Positions 51,576 to 60,329 of a stretch of DNA of 62,963 nucleotides are shown here, piece by piece; the first letter of the stretch is position 1; each line of letters begins with the position of its first letter. Position numbers and translations under genes: made by a program. The stretch is taken from contig NZ_JAGIQL010000018.1 in the NCBI RefSeq assembly GCF_017813245.1, positions 1 through 62,963 of the forward strand, in the 5' to 3' direction. The notes under the pieces were generated by a model, which was not told the origin of the DNA, searched no databases, and saw nothing but the letters and a program-made list of their open reading frames with translations. This DNA comes from Streptomyces montanisoli. Lineage in GTDB: Bacteria > Actinomycetota > Actinomycetes > Streptomycetales > Streptomycetaceae.

Positions 51576-52883
51576 TCAGGTGGCGGTGCGGCGGGCCTGC
51601 CAGACCGGCCCGTCCGGGTAGCTGTGCGCGGCGATCGACCGGGGCAGCATCCTGGCGGAGAAGCCGGGTGCCGTGGGCGCCAGGTAGCGGCCCGAGACGA
51701 TCCGCACGGGATCCTCGAAGTGCTCGTGCAGGTGGTCGACGTACTCGATGACCCGTCCCTCCCTCGTGCCGGAGACGGCGACGTAGTCGAACATCGAGAG
51801 GTGCTGGACGAGTTCGCACAGGCCGACGCCGCCCGCGTGCGGGCACACCGGCACCCCGTACTTGGCGGCCAGCAGCAGGATGGCCACGTTCTCGTTGACG
51901 CCGGCCACGCGCGCCGCGTCGATCTGGACGAAGTCGACGGCGCCGGCCTGCAGCAGCTGCTTGAACACGACCCGGTTGGCGACGTGCTCGCCGGTGGCGA
52001 CCCGTACCGGCTGGCCCGATCTGATGGCGGCGTGGCCGAGCACGTCGTCGGGGCTGGTGGGTTCCTCGATCCAGTGCGGCTCGTAGGGCGCGAGCGCCGC
52101 CATCCAGCGCAGCGCGTCGGGGACGTCCCAGCGCTGGTTGGCGTCGACGGCGATCCGCACGGAAGGGCCGACGGCGGCGCGGGCGAGCTTCATCCGCCGC
52201 ACGTCGTCGTCGATGTCGCAGCCGACCTTGAGCTTGATCTGCCGGAACCCGTCGGCGACTGCCTGCCGGGCGAGCGCGACCAGCTTGTCGTCCGGGTAGC
52301 CGATCCACCCCGGTGACGTGGTGTACGCCGGGTAGCCCTCCGCCCGCAGCGCGGCGGTGCGTTCGGCGCGGCCGGGCCGGGCCGCGCGCAGGATCTCCAG
52401 GGCCTCGTCCGGTGTGAGCGCGTCGGTCAGGTAGCGGAAGTCGACCAGCGAGACGATCTCCTCGGGCGTCATGGCGGACAGGAACTCCCATACGGGCTGG
52501 CCCGCCTGGCGTGCCGCGAGGTCCCAGGCCGCGTTGACGACGGCACCCGCGGCCATGTGCATCACGCCCTTCTCGGGTCCCAGCCAGCGCAGTTGGGAGT
52601 CGTGCGTCAGGTCGTGGTGGAGCGCGGCGAGTTGGGCAGCGGTCCTGGGGGCCTGTCTGCCGAGGACGTAGCCGCGCAGCGCCTCGATCGCGGTGGCCGT
52701 CACGTCGTTGCCGCGGCCGATCGTGAAGCAGAAGCCGTGCCCTTCCGCGCCGCCCTCGGTACGCAGGACGACGTACGCCGCCGAGTAGTCGGGGTCCGGA
52801 TTCATGGCGTCGGAGCCGTCGAGCCGCTCGGAGGTGGGAAAACGGATGTCGTGGACCTCGAACCCGGTGACGCTCTGGCTCAT
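51576..52883 (-). CDS. L-fuconate dehydratase-like enolase-superfamily enzyme
   Basis: The 435-residue enzyme belongs to the mandelate-racemase branch of the enolase superfamily. It has the KxK base motif in [12 protein letters not shown], metal ligands in [20 protein letters not shown] and [11 protein letters not shown], and the [11 protein letters not shown] block typical of L-fuconate dehydratases, which convert L-fuconate to 2-keto-3-deoxy-L-fuconate in fucose breakdown. The ATG at 52883 has AAGGAG 9 bases upstream. Other fucose-pathway genes are not in the window. It converges with the FadR gene that probably controls it. Confidence 0.9.
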   Translation of the reverse strand: MSQSVTGFEVHDIRFPTSERLDGSDAMNPDPDYSAAYVVLRTEGGAEGHGFCFTIGRGNDVTATAIEALRGYVLGRQAPRTAAQLAALHHDLTHDSQLRWLGPEKGVMHMAAGAVVNAAWDLAARQAGQPVWEFLSAMTPEEIVSLVDFRYLTDALTPDEALEILRAARPGRAERTAALRAEGYPAYTTSPGWIGYPDDKLVALARQAVADGFRQIKLKVGCDIDDDVRRMKLARAAVGPSVRIAVDANQRWDVPDALRWMAALAPYEPHWIEEPTSPDDVLGHAAIRSGQPVRVATGEHVANRVVFKQLLQAGAVDFVQIDAARVAGVNENVAILLLAAKYGVPVCPHAGGVGLCELVQHLSMFDYVAVSGTREGRVIEYVDHLHEHFEDPVRIVSGRYLAPTAPGFSARMLPRSIAAHSYPDGPVWQARRTAT

Positions 52884-52926
52884 GCACGCGCTCCTTCGAG
52901 CAGCGGAGGGACATCGGACCTCTCGG

Positions 52927-52937
52927 TCATCCGATGT
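52927..52937. promoter_or_regulatory. FadR-type operator at the fuconate dehydratase promoter (candidate)
   Basis: Read on the minus strand, ATACATCGGATG matches the regulator's own site over 12 bases. It lies about 45 bp upstream of the dehydratase start. The palindrome is imperfect in its last base (ACATC-G-GATGA). Confidence 0.55.
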
Positions 52938-53140
52938 ATAGCGTCGCCAACGAGGGAGCGTCCAGAGCTTGGACGCGATTGGACGTCCAGGGATCGGATG
53001 AATCGTCGGCAAACGGGACCCACCCGGCGGCCGTACCGGATGTGCGCCGGTGCACGCCCGGCGTACCGGATACGGCGGACGGGCAGCTGTGAACCCGTAA
53101 GGTTGGTTCGTACGGCGAAGAACTTCGGAAGGAGGCCTGG

Positions 53141-54148
53141 GTGATCGAGCTCGAGGGGGTTCCCGAGCTGATCGACCCGGTCATGGTGGCCGCGTTCGAG
53201 GGCTGGAACGATGCCGGGGACGCGGCGTCCACGGCGGTGGCCCACCTGGACCGGGAGTGGAAGGGCGAGGTGTTCGCGGCGCTCGACGCCGAGGACTACT
53301 ACGACTTCCAGGTCAACCGGCCCACCGTGTTCACGGAAGGCGGCACGCGCAAGGTCCAGTGGCCGTCGACGCGCCTTTCCGTGGTGCGCGTGAAGGGGGA
53401 GACCCCGCGCGACCTGGTGCTGGTGCGCGGGATCGAGCCGTCGATGCGCTGGCGTTCCTTCTGCAACGAGATCCTGGGCTTCGCCCACGAGCTGGGTGTG
53501 GAGCTGGTCGTCATCCTGGGGGCTCTGCTGGGTGACACCCCGCACACGAGGCCGGTGCCGGTCAGCGGTGTCACCTCCGATCCGGCGCTCGCGCGCACCA
53601 TGGATCTGGAGGAGACCAAGTACGAGGGGCCCACGGGCATCGTCGGCATCCTCCAGGAGGCGTGCACGCACGTGGGGGTGCCGGCGGTGAGCCTGTGGGC
53701 CGCGGTGCCGCACTACGTGTCACAGCCGCCCAACCCGAAGGCCACGCTGGCGCTGCTGAACCGTCTCGAGGACCTGCTCGGCGTCCGCGTCCCGCTGGGC
53801 GAGTTGACGGAGGACGCGCGCGCCTGGCAGCTGGGCGTGGACCAACTCGCCTCCGAGGACAGCGAGGTGGCGGAGTACGTGCAGTCGCTCGAAGAGGCCC
53901 GGGACACCGCCGAGTTGCCGGAGGCTTCGGGCGAGGCGATCGCCAGGGAGTTCGAGCGGTACCTCAGGCGGCGGGACGGCGAGCCGGGCAGGGGCGGTCA
54001 GAACCGGGCGACCGACGGCGGCACGGGCCGTACGTGGCCCAAGCCGCCGAGGAGCGGCCACGACCGGGACCAGGAGCCCGGCGGGGACGACAGCGATCCC
54101 GGCGAGTCCAGCGACCCCGGCGAGTCCGGCGAGTCATCGGAGGACTGA
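53141..54148 (+). CDS. PAC2-family protein (proteasome-assembly-chaperone fold)
   Basis: The 335-residue protein is of the bacterial PAC2 family: [18 protein letters not shown] near the start, [20 protein letters not shown], and [24 protein letters not shown]. The C-terminal 60 residues are charged and low-complexity with a repeated DPGESS-type acidic motif. The fold is that of eukaryotic proteasome assembly chaperones, but a role with the actinobacterial proteasome is not shown. GTG 53141, with GGAGG upstream. Confidence 0.88.
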   Translation: MIELEGVPELIDPVMVAAFEGWNDAGDAASTAVAHLDREWKGEVFAALDAEDYYDFQVNRPTVFTEGGTRKVQWPSTRLSVVRVKGETPRDLVLVRGIEPSMRWRSFCNEILGFAHELGVELVVILGALLGDTPHTRPVPVSGVTSDPALARTMDLEETKYEGPTGIVGILQEACTHVGVPAVSLWAAVPHYVSQPPNPKATLALLNRLEDLLGVRVPLGELTEDARAWQLGVDQLASEDSEVAEYVQSLEEARDTAELPEASGEAIAREFERYLRRRDGEPGRGGQNRATDGGTGRTWPKPPRSGHDRDQEPGGDDSDPGESSDPGESGESSED

Positions 54149-54154
54149 CACCGG

Positions 54155-54189
54155 GCGTCCGGTGCGGGAGACACTTCCGCACCGGACGC
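54155..54189. terminator. bidirectional terminator between PAC2 gene and mshC
   Basis: GCGTCCGGTGCGG (54155-54167) and CCGCACCGGACGC (54177-54189) form a perfect 13-bp stem with a 9-base loop in the 57-bp gap between convergent genes. Confidence 0.85.
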
Positions 54190-54205
54190 GTGGCGGTCGG
54201 TGGTG

Positions 54206-55435
54206 TCAGAGCGCCACGCCGAGCAGCGCGTCCACGGTTCGGGTGACGAGCCCGGTGGCGCCCTCGTCCGTGCCGCCCCCGGTCTCCTGGCGCTCCACCC
54301 AGCGGTCCACGGCGGCGAGCGCCGCCGGCGCGTCGAGGTCGTCGGCGAGCGCCGCGCGCACCTCGTCGACCAGGCCGTCCGCGGCCGGGCCCGCGGGGCG
54401 GGAGACGGCGGCGCGCCAGCGCTCGAGCCTGGCCACGGCCTCGGCGAGCACCTGCTCCGTCCACATCCAGTCGGAGCGGTAGTGGTGGGCGTGCAGGGCC
54501 AGCCTGATGGCCGCCGGGTCCACACCCTCCTTGCGCAGCGTGGAGACGAAGACCAGGTTGCCCTTGGACTTCGACATCTTCTCACCGTCGAGGCCCACCA
54601 TGCCCGCGTGCACGTACGACTTCGCGAAGGGGCGCTCGCCCGTCAGCACCTGCGCATGCGAGGCGCCCATCTCGTGGTGCGGGAAGGCGAGATCGCTGCC
54701 GCCGCCCTGCACGTCGAAGTCCATGCCCAGGTGGTCGAGCGCGATGGCCACGCACTCGATGTGCCAGCCGGGGCGGCCGGGGCCGAGGCCGGCGCCGTCC
54801 CAGCTGGGCTCGCCGGGGCGCGCCGCCATCCACAGCATCGGGTCGAGCGGGTTCTTCTTGCCGGGGCGGTCGGGGTCGCCGCCGCGCTCGCCGAACAGCA
54901 GCCGCATGGCGGCGGCGTCGAGGCGCGAGACCTGGCCGAAGTCGGGGTCGCTCGCCACGGAGAAGTACGTGTCGCCCTCCAACTCGTAGGCGGCGCCCGC
55001 CTCGCGGAGGCGCTCCACCAGCGGCACGATGCGGGGGATGGCCTCCACGGCGCCGACGTAGTGCTCGGGCGGCAGGATGCGCAGCGCCGTCATGTCCTCG
55101 CGGAACAGCGTGGTCTCGCGCTCGGCCAGTGCCGTCCAGTCCTCGCCGTCGCGCTCCGCGCGCTCCAGCAGCGGGTCGTCCACGTCCGTCACGTTCTGCA
55201 CGTAGACGACCTGCCGGCCGCTGTCGAGCCACACGCGCTGCACGAGGTCGAAGGCGTTGTAGGTCGCCGCGTGGCCCATGTGGGTCGCGTCGTACGGCGT
55301 GATGCCGCAGACGTATATCCGGGCGACGGGGCCGGGGCTGAGCGTGACTTCGGAGTCCGTCGAGGTGTCGTGGATCCGGATGTCGCGGCCCTTGCCGGGC
55401 AGGGCGGGGACTTCGGAGGCTGGCCAGGCATGCAT
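54206..55435 (-). CDS. mshC: MshC, cysteine ligase of mycothiol synthesis
   Basis: The 409-residue enzyme joins L-cysteine to GlcN-Ins with ATP, the third dedicated step of mycothiol biosynthesis. It derives from cysteinyl-tRNA synthetase: zinc Cys43 in [16 protein letters not shown], the HIGH-like HMGH at residues 52-55, KMSKSKGN, and [15 protein letters not shown]. It is shorter than CysS and lacks the anticodon-binding domain, the MshC signature. ATG 55435. It is the last gene of a minus-strand set with the SCO1664 family, DUF3090 and phosphatase genes. Confidence 0.96.
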   Translation of the reverse strand: MHAWPASEVPALPGKGRDIRIHDTSTDSEVTLSPGPVARIYVCGITPYDATHMGHAATYNAFDLVQRVWLDSGRQVVYVQNVTDVDDPLLERAERDGEDWTALAERETTLFREDMTALRILPPEHYVGAVEAIPRIVPLVERLREAGAAYELEGDTYFSVASDPDFGQVSRLDAAAMRLLFGERGGDPDRPGKKNPLDPMLWMAARPGEPSWDGAGLGPGRPGWHIECVAIALDHLGMDFDVQGGGSDLAFPHHEMGASHAQVLTGERPFAKSYVHAGMVGLDGEKMSKSKGNLVFVSTLRKEGVDPAAIRLALHAHHYRSDWMWTEQVLAEAVARLERWRAAVSRPAGPAADGLVDEVRAALADDLDAPAALAAVDRWVERQETGGGTDEGATGLVTRTVDALLGVAL

Positions 55436-55493
55436 GCCATGAGCCTAACCGGACGCGGTATCCGGATACGACCCGGACAGCGGGCCCGTCCCG

Positions 55494-56432
55494 TCAGACG
55501 GGTGGCCAGGGGATGGCGGGCCACTGCCCTGACGGCTCGGGGTGGCGGCCCGTGTGGCGCAGGTCACGGACGCGCTCGCGCAGTGCGCCGCACTCGGCGG
55601 GCGTGATCAGCGTCGCGAGGCGCGTCGCGAGGGGCGCGCCCTCCGCGAGGGCGTCCGCGAGGCGCCCGAGGGCCGCGAGCGCCTCCTCGGGCAGCGGTTC
55701 GCCCGCCCATCCCCACAGCAGCGTGCGCAGCTTGTCGTCCACGTTGAACGTGACGCCGTGGTCGATGGCGTGCAGCCGCCCGTCCGGCCCGGTCAGCAGG
55801 TGCCCGCCCTTGCGGTCGCCGTTGTTGATCACGGCGTCCAGCACGGCGAGGCGGCGGAGCCGCTCGTCGTCCGCGTGCACGAGCAGCGCGGTCCTGCCCT
55901 CGCCGACCTCGGCGAGCCCGATGGCCTTCCAGCCGTCGACGGGCTCCTCGCCGTCCATGAGGGCCAGCAGGGGCGTCAGCAGCGTGACGGCCGCCGGCGG
56001 GTCTCCGGCGCCGGACTCCGCGCCGCTCTCCTCGTTGACGGGCTCGTCGCTGCCGGGCTCCTCGGCTGCCGCCTCCTCGTCGGCCGGCTCCTCGTCGGCC
56101 GGCCGCTCCTCGATCCAGAGCTGGCACATGCCCTCGCCGTACGGGCCCTCGCGCAGGACCGTCGGGGGCACCAGGCCCCAGCCCATCGCCTCCGACACCT
56201 CGTACGCGGCGACCTCGCGCTGCGCGAGCGTGCCGTCGGGGAAGTCCCACAGGGGCCGCTCCCCCGCGACCGGCTTGTAGACGCAGGCCGCCTCGGCGCC
56301 CTCGTACGCGACGGTGCAGTACAGCACCGCGTTGGACGCCTCGCGGATCCGGCCGTGCACCGTCAGCTCGCCCTTGCCCAGCAGGTCGGTCACCCCGGCC
56401 CGCTCCCCCCTTCGCACGTCCGCACCCGTCAC
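55494..56432 (-). CDS. SCO1664-family protein (kinase-like fold)
   Basis: The 312-residue protein belongs to the SCO1664 family, distantly related to PI3/PI4-type kinases: GRIREASNAVLYCTV, ACVYKPVAGERPLWDFPDGT (Lys expected to contact nucleotide), LAVLDAVINNGDRKGGHLL (catalytic-loop like) and LHAIDHGVTFN (metal-binding-like DHG). An acidic, repetitive insert (ADEEPADEEAAAEEPGSDEP) follows WIEERP. Its substrate is unknown. The GTG start at 56432 overlaps the TGA of the DUF3090 gene (GTGA), so the two are made together. Confidence 0.88.
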   Translation of the reverse strand: MTGADVRRGERAGVTDLLGKGELTVHGRIREASNAVLYCTVAYEGAEAACVYKPVAGERPLWDFPDGTLAQREVAAYEVSEAMGWGLVPPTVLREGPYGEGMCQLWIEERPADEEPADEEAAAEEPGSDEPVNEESGAESGAGDPPAAVTLLTPLLALMDGEEPVDGWKAIGLAEVGEGRTALLVHADDERLRRLAVLDAVINNGDRKGGHLLTGPDGRLHAIDHGVTFNVDDKLRTLLWGWAGEPLPEEALAALGRLADALAEGAPLATRLATLITPAECGALRERVRDLRHTGRHPEPSGQWPAIPWPPV

Positions 56433-57019
56433 GCGCTCCGCCGGTATCCGTTCTGACGCGGGCACACGTGTCCTTCCGGGTCGAGCGGCAGGCTGCACAG
56501 CGGGCACGGCGGGCGTCCCGCGTTGACGACGTGCAGCGCGCGCTTGGCGAACGCCCTGGCCTGCGCGCCGGACAGGCGGACCCGCAGCATCGGCGGGCCG
56601 TTCTCCTCGTCCTGGAGCAGCGCCTCCTCGGCCTCGGCGAGGTCCTCGTCGCTCTCGGCGTCGAGTTCGACGAGCGCCTGCGCCTCGACGATCATGCGCT
56701 GCTCGTCGCCGTCCCAGGCGAGTGCCATCGTGCCGACGCGGAACTCCTCCTCGATCGGCACGTCGAGCGGGGCGGAGTCCCCGACGTCGGACGGCGCGAC
56801 GGCGGGGACGGGCGCGTTGCCGCCGCTGCGCCGCACGACCTCGTCGAGCAGTTCGTCGATTCGCTCGGCGAGCGCGGCGACCTGAGTCTTCTCCAGGGCG
56901 ACGCTGGTCACGCGTCCGGAGGCCGACGCCTGCAGGAAGAACGTACGGCGTCCAGGCAGCCCGACCGTACCGGCCACGAAGCGGTCCGGCGGGTCGTAGA
57001 GGAACACCTGACGGGACAC
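56429..57019 (-). CDS. DUF3090 family protein
   Basis: The 196-residue protein is of the conserved actinobacterial DUF3090 family: QVFLYDPPDRFVAGTVGLPG, FFLQASASGRVTSVALEKTQ and a C-terminal zinc knuckle (PPCPLCSLPLDPEGHVCPR, Cys pairs). Function unknown. It is always found, as far as I recall, with the SCO1664-family gene and a histidine phosphatase. The GTG at 57019 has AGATCAGG upstream; the stop overlaps the next gene. Confidence 0.9.
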   Translation of the reverse strand: MSRQVFLYDPPDRFVAGTVGLPGRRTFFLQASASGRVTSVALEKTQVAALAERIDELLDEVVRRSGGNAPVPAVAPSDVGDSAPLDVPIEEEFRVGTMALAWDGDEQRMIVEAQALVELDAESDEDLAEAEEALLQDEENGPPMLRVRLSGAQARAFAKRALHVVNAGRPPCPLCSLPLDPEGHVCPRQNGYRRSA

Positions 57020-57131
57020 GTCCTGATCTCCCTTGGGAAGTCGCGGAAAAGTCTGTGGTGCGGCGATCGGGGCAGCCGGGTCCACGGCCGGTGACGCGCG
57101 CACGGCGCGTCCACCCTACTGCGCCGGGAGA

Positions 57132-57818
57132 TCACGGCGCGCCCGCGCCGCCCCCCACCGTTCCCGGGCCGTCGCCTTCGGCCTCGCGCGGCACCAGGGC
57201 GCCGAGATCGGCCGTGTCGCCGAGCTTGAGGAGGAAGGGCCGCAGCCGGGTGTAGGACAGGGCCGTCACCGAGCAGGGGTCGGCGTGCAGCCGCTGGAAG
57301 AGGTCGAGGTGCATGCCGAGCGCGTCCGCGACGATCGATTTGATGATGTCGCCGTGCGAGCACATCAGGAAGACGGCCTTCTCGCCGTGCTCGCGCTCGA
57401 CCCGCTCGTTCCACTCCCGTACGCAGGCGACGGCGCGTGCCTGCATGGCGCGCATGGACTCGCCGCCGGGGAACACCGCGGCGGAGGGGTGCTGCTGCAC
57501 GACCTCCATGAGCGGTTCCTCGCCGAGCTCGGACAGCTTGCGGCCGGTCCAGTCGCCGTAGTCGCACTCGCTGATCCGCTCGTCCGTCACCAGCTCCGTG
57601 CCGGGGCGCGCGTCCAGCAGGGGCCGCAGGGTCTGGGTGCACCGCTGGAGCGGGCTGGAGACGACGGCGGCGAACGGGATGCCGTCGAGGCGCGCGGGCA
57701 GTGCGGCCGCCTGCGCGGCGCCGCGCTCGTCCAGCTCGACCCCGGGCGTGCGGCCCGCGAGCAGGCCCGAGGTGTTGGCGGTGGAGCGTCCATGACGTAC
57801 GAGGATCAGCGTGGCCAT
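57132..57818 (-). CDS. histidine phosphatase family protein (MSMEG_4193 type)
   Basis: The 228-residue enzyme has the RHG signature LILVRHGRSTANTSG with the phospho-His, the second Arg in SSPLQRCTQTL, and the proton-donor region MCSHGDIIKSIVAD. It resembles the actinobacterial MSMEG_4193 subgroup. Together with the SCO1664-type kinase-like protein and DUF3090 it forms a conserved set; its substrate is unknown. ATG 57818. It is divergent from corA with 73 bp between starts. Confidence 0.9.
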   Translation of the reverse strand: MATLILVRHGRSTANTSGLLAGRTPGVELDERGAAQAAALPARLDGIPFAAVVSSPLQRCTQTLRPLLDARPGTELVTDERISECDYGDWTGRKLSELGEEPLMEVVQQHPSAAVFPGGESMRAMQARAVACVREWNERVEREHGEKAVFLMCSHGDIIKSIVADALGMHLDLFQRLHADPCSVTALSYTRLRPFLLKLGDTADLGALVPREAEGDGPGTVGGGAGAP

Positions 57819-57891
57819 GGCCGCCAGCGTAGCCACCCGTCGCGGGACACCGGGTGGCGCCGGGGGCGTGCGCGGGGGACGAGCGGGAAGA

Positions 57892-58908
57892 ATGCCTCGC
57901 GTGATCGTGGACTGTGCCATTTACCGCAACGGCTGCCGCACGCACGGGCCCGAGGACTTCTCGGACGCCCTGGAGCAGGCGCGCGCCACCGGGGACGCCT
58001 TCCTCTGGATCGGGCTGCACGAGCCGACGGAGAAGGAGTTCGCCCAGGTGACGGACGAGTTCGGGCTGCACCCGCTCGCCGTGGAGGACGCGCTCAAGGC
58101 GCACCAGCGGCCCAAGCTCGAGGTGTACGACGACTCGCTGTTCATGGTGCTCAAGCCCACCACGTACGAGCCGCGGCACGACAAGGTCACCACGGGCGAG
58201 CTGATGGTCTTCATCGGGGATTCCTTCGTCGTCACGGTCAGGCACGGCCACGGGGCCGCCCTGAGCTCCGTGCGCGAGCACCTGGAGGACCAGCCCGACA
58301 TCATGCGCAACGGCCCCACGGCGGTGCTCTACGCCGTGAGCGACGCGGTGGTGGACAACTACATCGAGGTCGCCGCCGAGCTCCAGATCGACCTGGAGGA
58401 GGTCGAGGCGGAGGTCTTCGCGCCGGCGTCCGACAACGGCGGCGGCAGGGGCGCGGCCGGCGCCAAGACGACGGCCGCGCGGATCTACGACTTCAAGCGC
58501 CAGGTGCTGGAGTTCCGCCGGGCCACCGGGCCGCTCGCGGGGCCGATGCAGAAGCTGGCGGGTGCCGGGACGCCGTTCGTGCACGAGGAGGCGCGTCCGT
58601 TCTTCCGCGACGTCAACGACCACCTGACGCGCGCGAACGAGCTGGTGGAGGGTCTTGACCGGCTGCTGTCCGACATCCTGTCGGCGCATCTGGCGCAGAT
58701 GGGCGTGCGGCAGAACGACGACATGCGCAAGATCTCGGCGTGGGCCGCCATGGCCGCGGTGCCGACGATGGTGGCGGGCATCTACGGCATGAACTTCCAC
58801 CACATGCCCGAGCTGAGCTGGGTGTGGGCGTACCCGGCGGTGATCGCGCTGATGCTGGTGGTCGTCTGGGGGCTGCACCGGCAGTTCAAGCGGCGCGGCT
58901 GGCTGTGA
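57892..58908 (+). CDS. corA: CorA-family magnesium/cobalt transporter
   Basis: The 338-residue protein has a cytosolic funnel domain, a long stalk helix (residues about 230-285) and two C-terminal membrane helices joined by the selectivity loop YGMNFHHMPE, which contains the GMN signature. It assembles as a pentamer and carries Mg2+ or related divalent ions. A short glycine-rich insert (ASDNGGGRGAAGA) interrupts the funnel domain. ATG 57892 with GCGGGAAG upstream. Confidence 0.94.
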   Translation: MPRVIVDCAIYRNGCRTHGPEDFSDALEQARATGDAFLWIGLHEPTEKEFAQVTDEFGLHPLAVEDALKAHQRPKLEVYDDSLFMVLKPTTYEPRHDKVTTGELMVFIGDSFVVTVRHGHGAALSSVREHLEDQPDIMRNGPTAVLYAVSDAVVDNYIEVAAELQIDLEEVEAEVFAPASDNGGGRGAAGAKTTAARIYDFKRQVLEFRRATGPLAGPMQKLAGAGTPFVHEEARPFFRDVNDHLTRANELVEGLDRLLSDILSAHLAQMGVRQNDDMRKISAWAAMAAVPTMVAGIYGMNFHHMPELSWVWAYPAVIALMLVVVWGLHRQFKRRGWL

Positions 58909-58918
58909 GCCGGCGGTC

Positions 58919-59710
58919 TCACAGCGCGGGGGCGGCGATCTCCTGGCCGCCCAGGGCGTCGCGGCGCTCGGGTACGGGCCGGGTGAGGCGCGTCATCCTG
59001 CGCCAGCCGCCGAGCCGCTCGAACGCGTACATCGCGTTGATCCCCGCGGCGAGCGCGGCCGCCTTGGGCGCGGGCCAGCCGAGGATGCGGCCCATGTGGT
59101 CCATGACGGCGAGGCTGACCGTGCGGTAGGTGCGCATCTCCGCGCGTGCGCACTCGACGAGGGCGTCCAGGATGAACCGGCCGCGGCCCTCGGCCGCCAG
59201 GCGCAGCAACTCCTCGTGGCAGTAGGCGAGGTGGTTGTCCTCGTCGTTGCTGATCACCTTCACGGCCTTCCCGACGTCGGGGTCGTCGGCGAAGTGCTTC
59301 TTCAGCATGTCCATCTGGTCGCTGGCCCGCTGCTCCGTGACGCGGCTGTGCGCCAGGTAGACCAGGACGTCCTGCTCGGTGAGCGGCTCGTCGCGGCGCA
59401 GCTTGTCGTGGGCGAGGCCGATGCCCTGCCGTTCGAGCAGGGCGGTGTAGTCCGTCTCGGGCGGCACCTCGACGGGTTCGAGGCCGCGCTTCTTGAGGAG
59501 GGCGTGGAAGATCCGGCCGTGCTTATCCTCGTCGGCGCCGTGACGCGTGATCTTGGGGGCGAGCGCGCGCATGCTGTCGGGCACCAGGGCGGCGATGCGC
59601 CCGTTCTCCCACCCGCCCTGCGCCTCGCCGGAGGCGGCGATGGAGCAGAAGAGCTGGTAGGCGCGGTCGTCGTCGACCATTTCCCGGAACAGGCTGTGGG
59701 CCGAGAGCAT
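58919..59710 (-). CDS. ferritin-like domain protein
   Basis: The 263-residue protein looks like a helical ferritin-like (di-iron) protein. EMVDDDRAYQLFCSIAASGE, HGADEDKHGRIFHALL (E..H pair) and ISNDEDNHLAYCHEELL (E..H pair) give the metal-ligand pattern of two ExxH-type motifs. The best guess is an oxidase/desaturase-like or tRNA-hydroxylase-like enzyme; the substrate is unknown. The ATG at 59710 has GGAGGT 8 bases upstream. Confidence 0.78.
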   Translation of the reverse strand: MLSAHSLFREMVDDDRAYQLFCSIAASGEAQGGWENGRIAALVPDSMRALAPKITRHGADEDKHGRIFHALLKKRGLEPVEVPPETDYTALLERQGIGLAHDKLRRDEPLTEQDVLVYLAHSRVTEQRASDQMDMLKKHFADDPDVGKAVKVISNDEDNHLAYCHEELLRLAAEGRGRFILDALVECARAEMRTYRTVSLAVMDHMGRILGWPAPKAAALAAGINAMYAFERLGGWRRMTRLTRPVPERRDALGGQEIAAPAL

Positions 59711-60317
59711 CGCTGGTACCTCCGTCGTAAAGGTGTACGCAGACAACGAGTCAAACGGCGTGCCGGGGCCCGGGCAACAGCTGGCGGCCGGGGCTCGGCC
59801 GAAAGAAGGACGGCCCGCTTCCGTAACCGCGCGCGGCTTGTACCCGTTGTGCCGGGTGGACGGCGGCCGTGGCGGGGAGACCCCCGAGCCCCCACCACGG
59901 CCGCGCACGCACCACGCGGCAGCGCGCATGCATGCGCGCCGCGGCGGGCGGCGCCCGCCGGCGCAATCACCGCCCGCGCCACGCCGGCGGAACCGGCCGG
60001 CCCGCCGTACGGCCGGGGCCGAGCGCCCCAGCCCCGCGCACCGCACGGGCGAGAGCCAGTCCTGCCGCGCAGGACGGGACGGGCGTCCCGGGTTCGGGCG
60101 CCTTGGGCGCGCCCTGGCGCCCCGCAGGGGTGCCGCCCGCTGGGGGCGTGTGCCGCCACCGCGGCAACCGGCCGGTCCCGCCGCGCAGGCGGGGCCGGGC
60201 ATCCGGATTGCCCGGCGGCACGCCGGGGCGTTGCACGGCGCCGGACGACGCAGGGCGGGCGCCACGGGCGTGGTCCGGCGTTCTGGCCGAGTACGAGTAG
60301 CGAGCGCGCGGCGCCCG
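59711..60317. other. 607-bp gene-free region, extremely GC-rich
   Basis: Several long frames are open here on both strands, but their products are Arg/Pro/Ala-rich with no recognisable domain, so I call no gene. The stretch includes an 18-bp perfect palindrome at 59932-59949 and several G/C-rich hairpins, e.g. GGCGGGC-GGC-GCCCGCC just after it. Confidence 0.6.
59932..59949. repeat. perfect 18-bp palindrome GCGCGCATGCATGCGCGC
   Basis: The sequence equals its own reverse complement with no spacer. It could be a protein-binding site or a cruciform; nothing nearby identifies it. Confidence 0.85.
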
Positions 60318-60329
60318 CTACTCGGCCAG
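60283..60329. terminator. inverted repeat at the 3' end of the LLM gene
   Basis: CTGGCCGAGTA (60283-60293) and TACTCGGCCAG (60319-60329) form an 11-bp stem; the right arm covers the stop codon region of the oxidoreductase gene. It is a probable terminator for that minus-strand gene. Confidence 0.5.
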
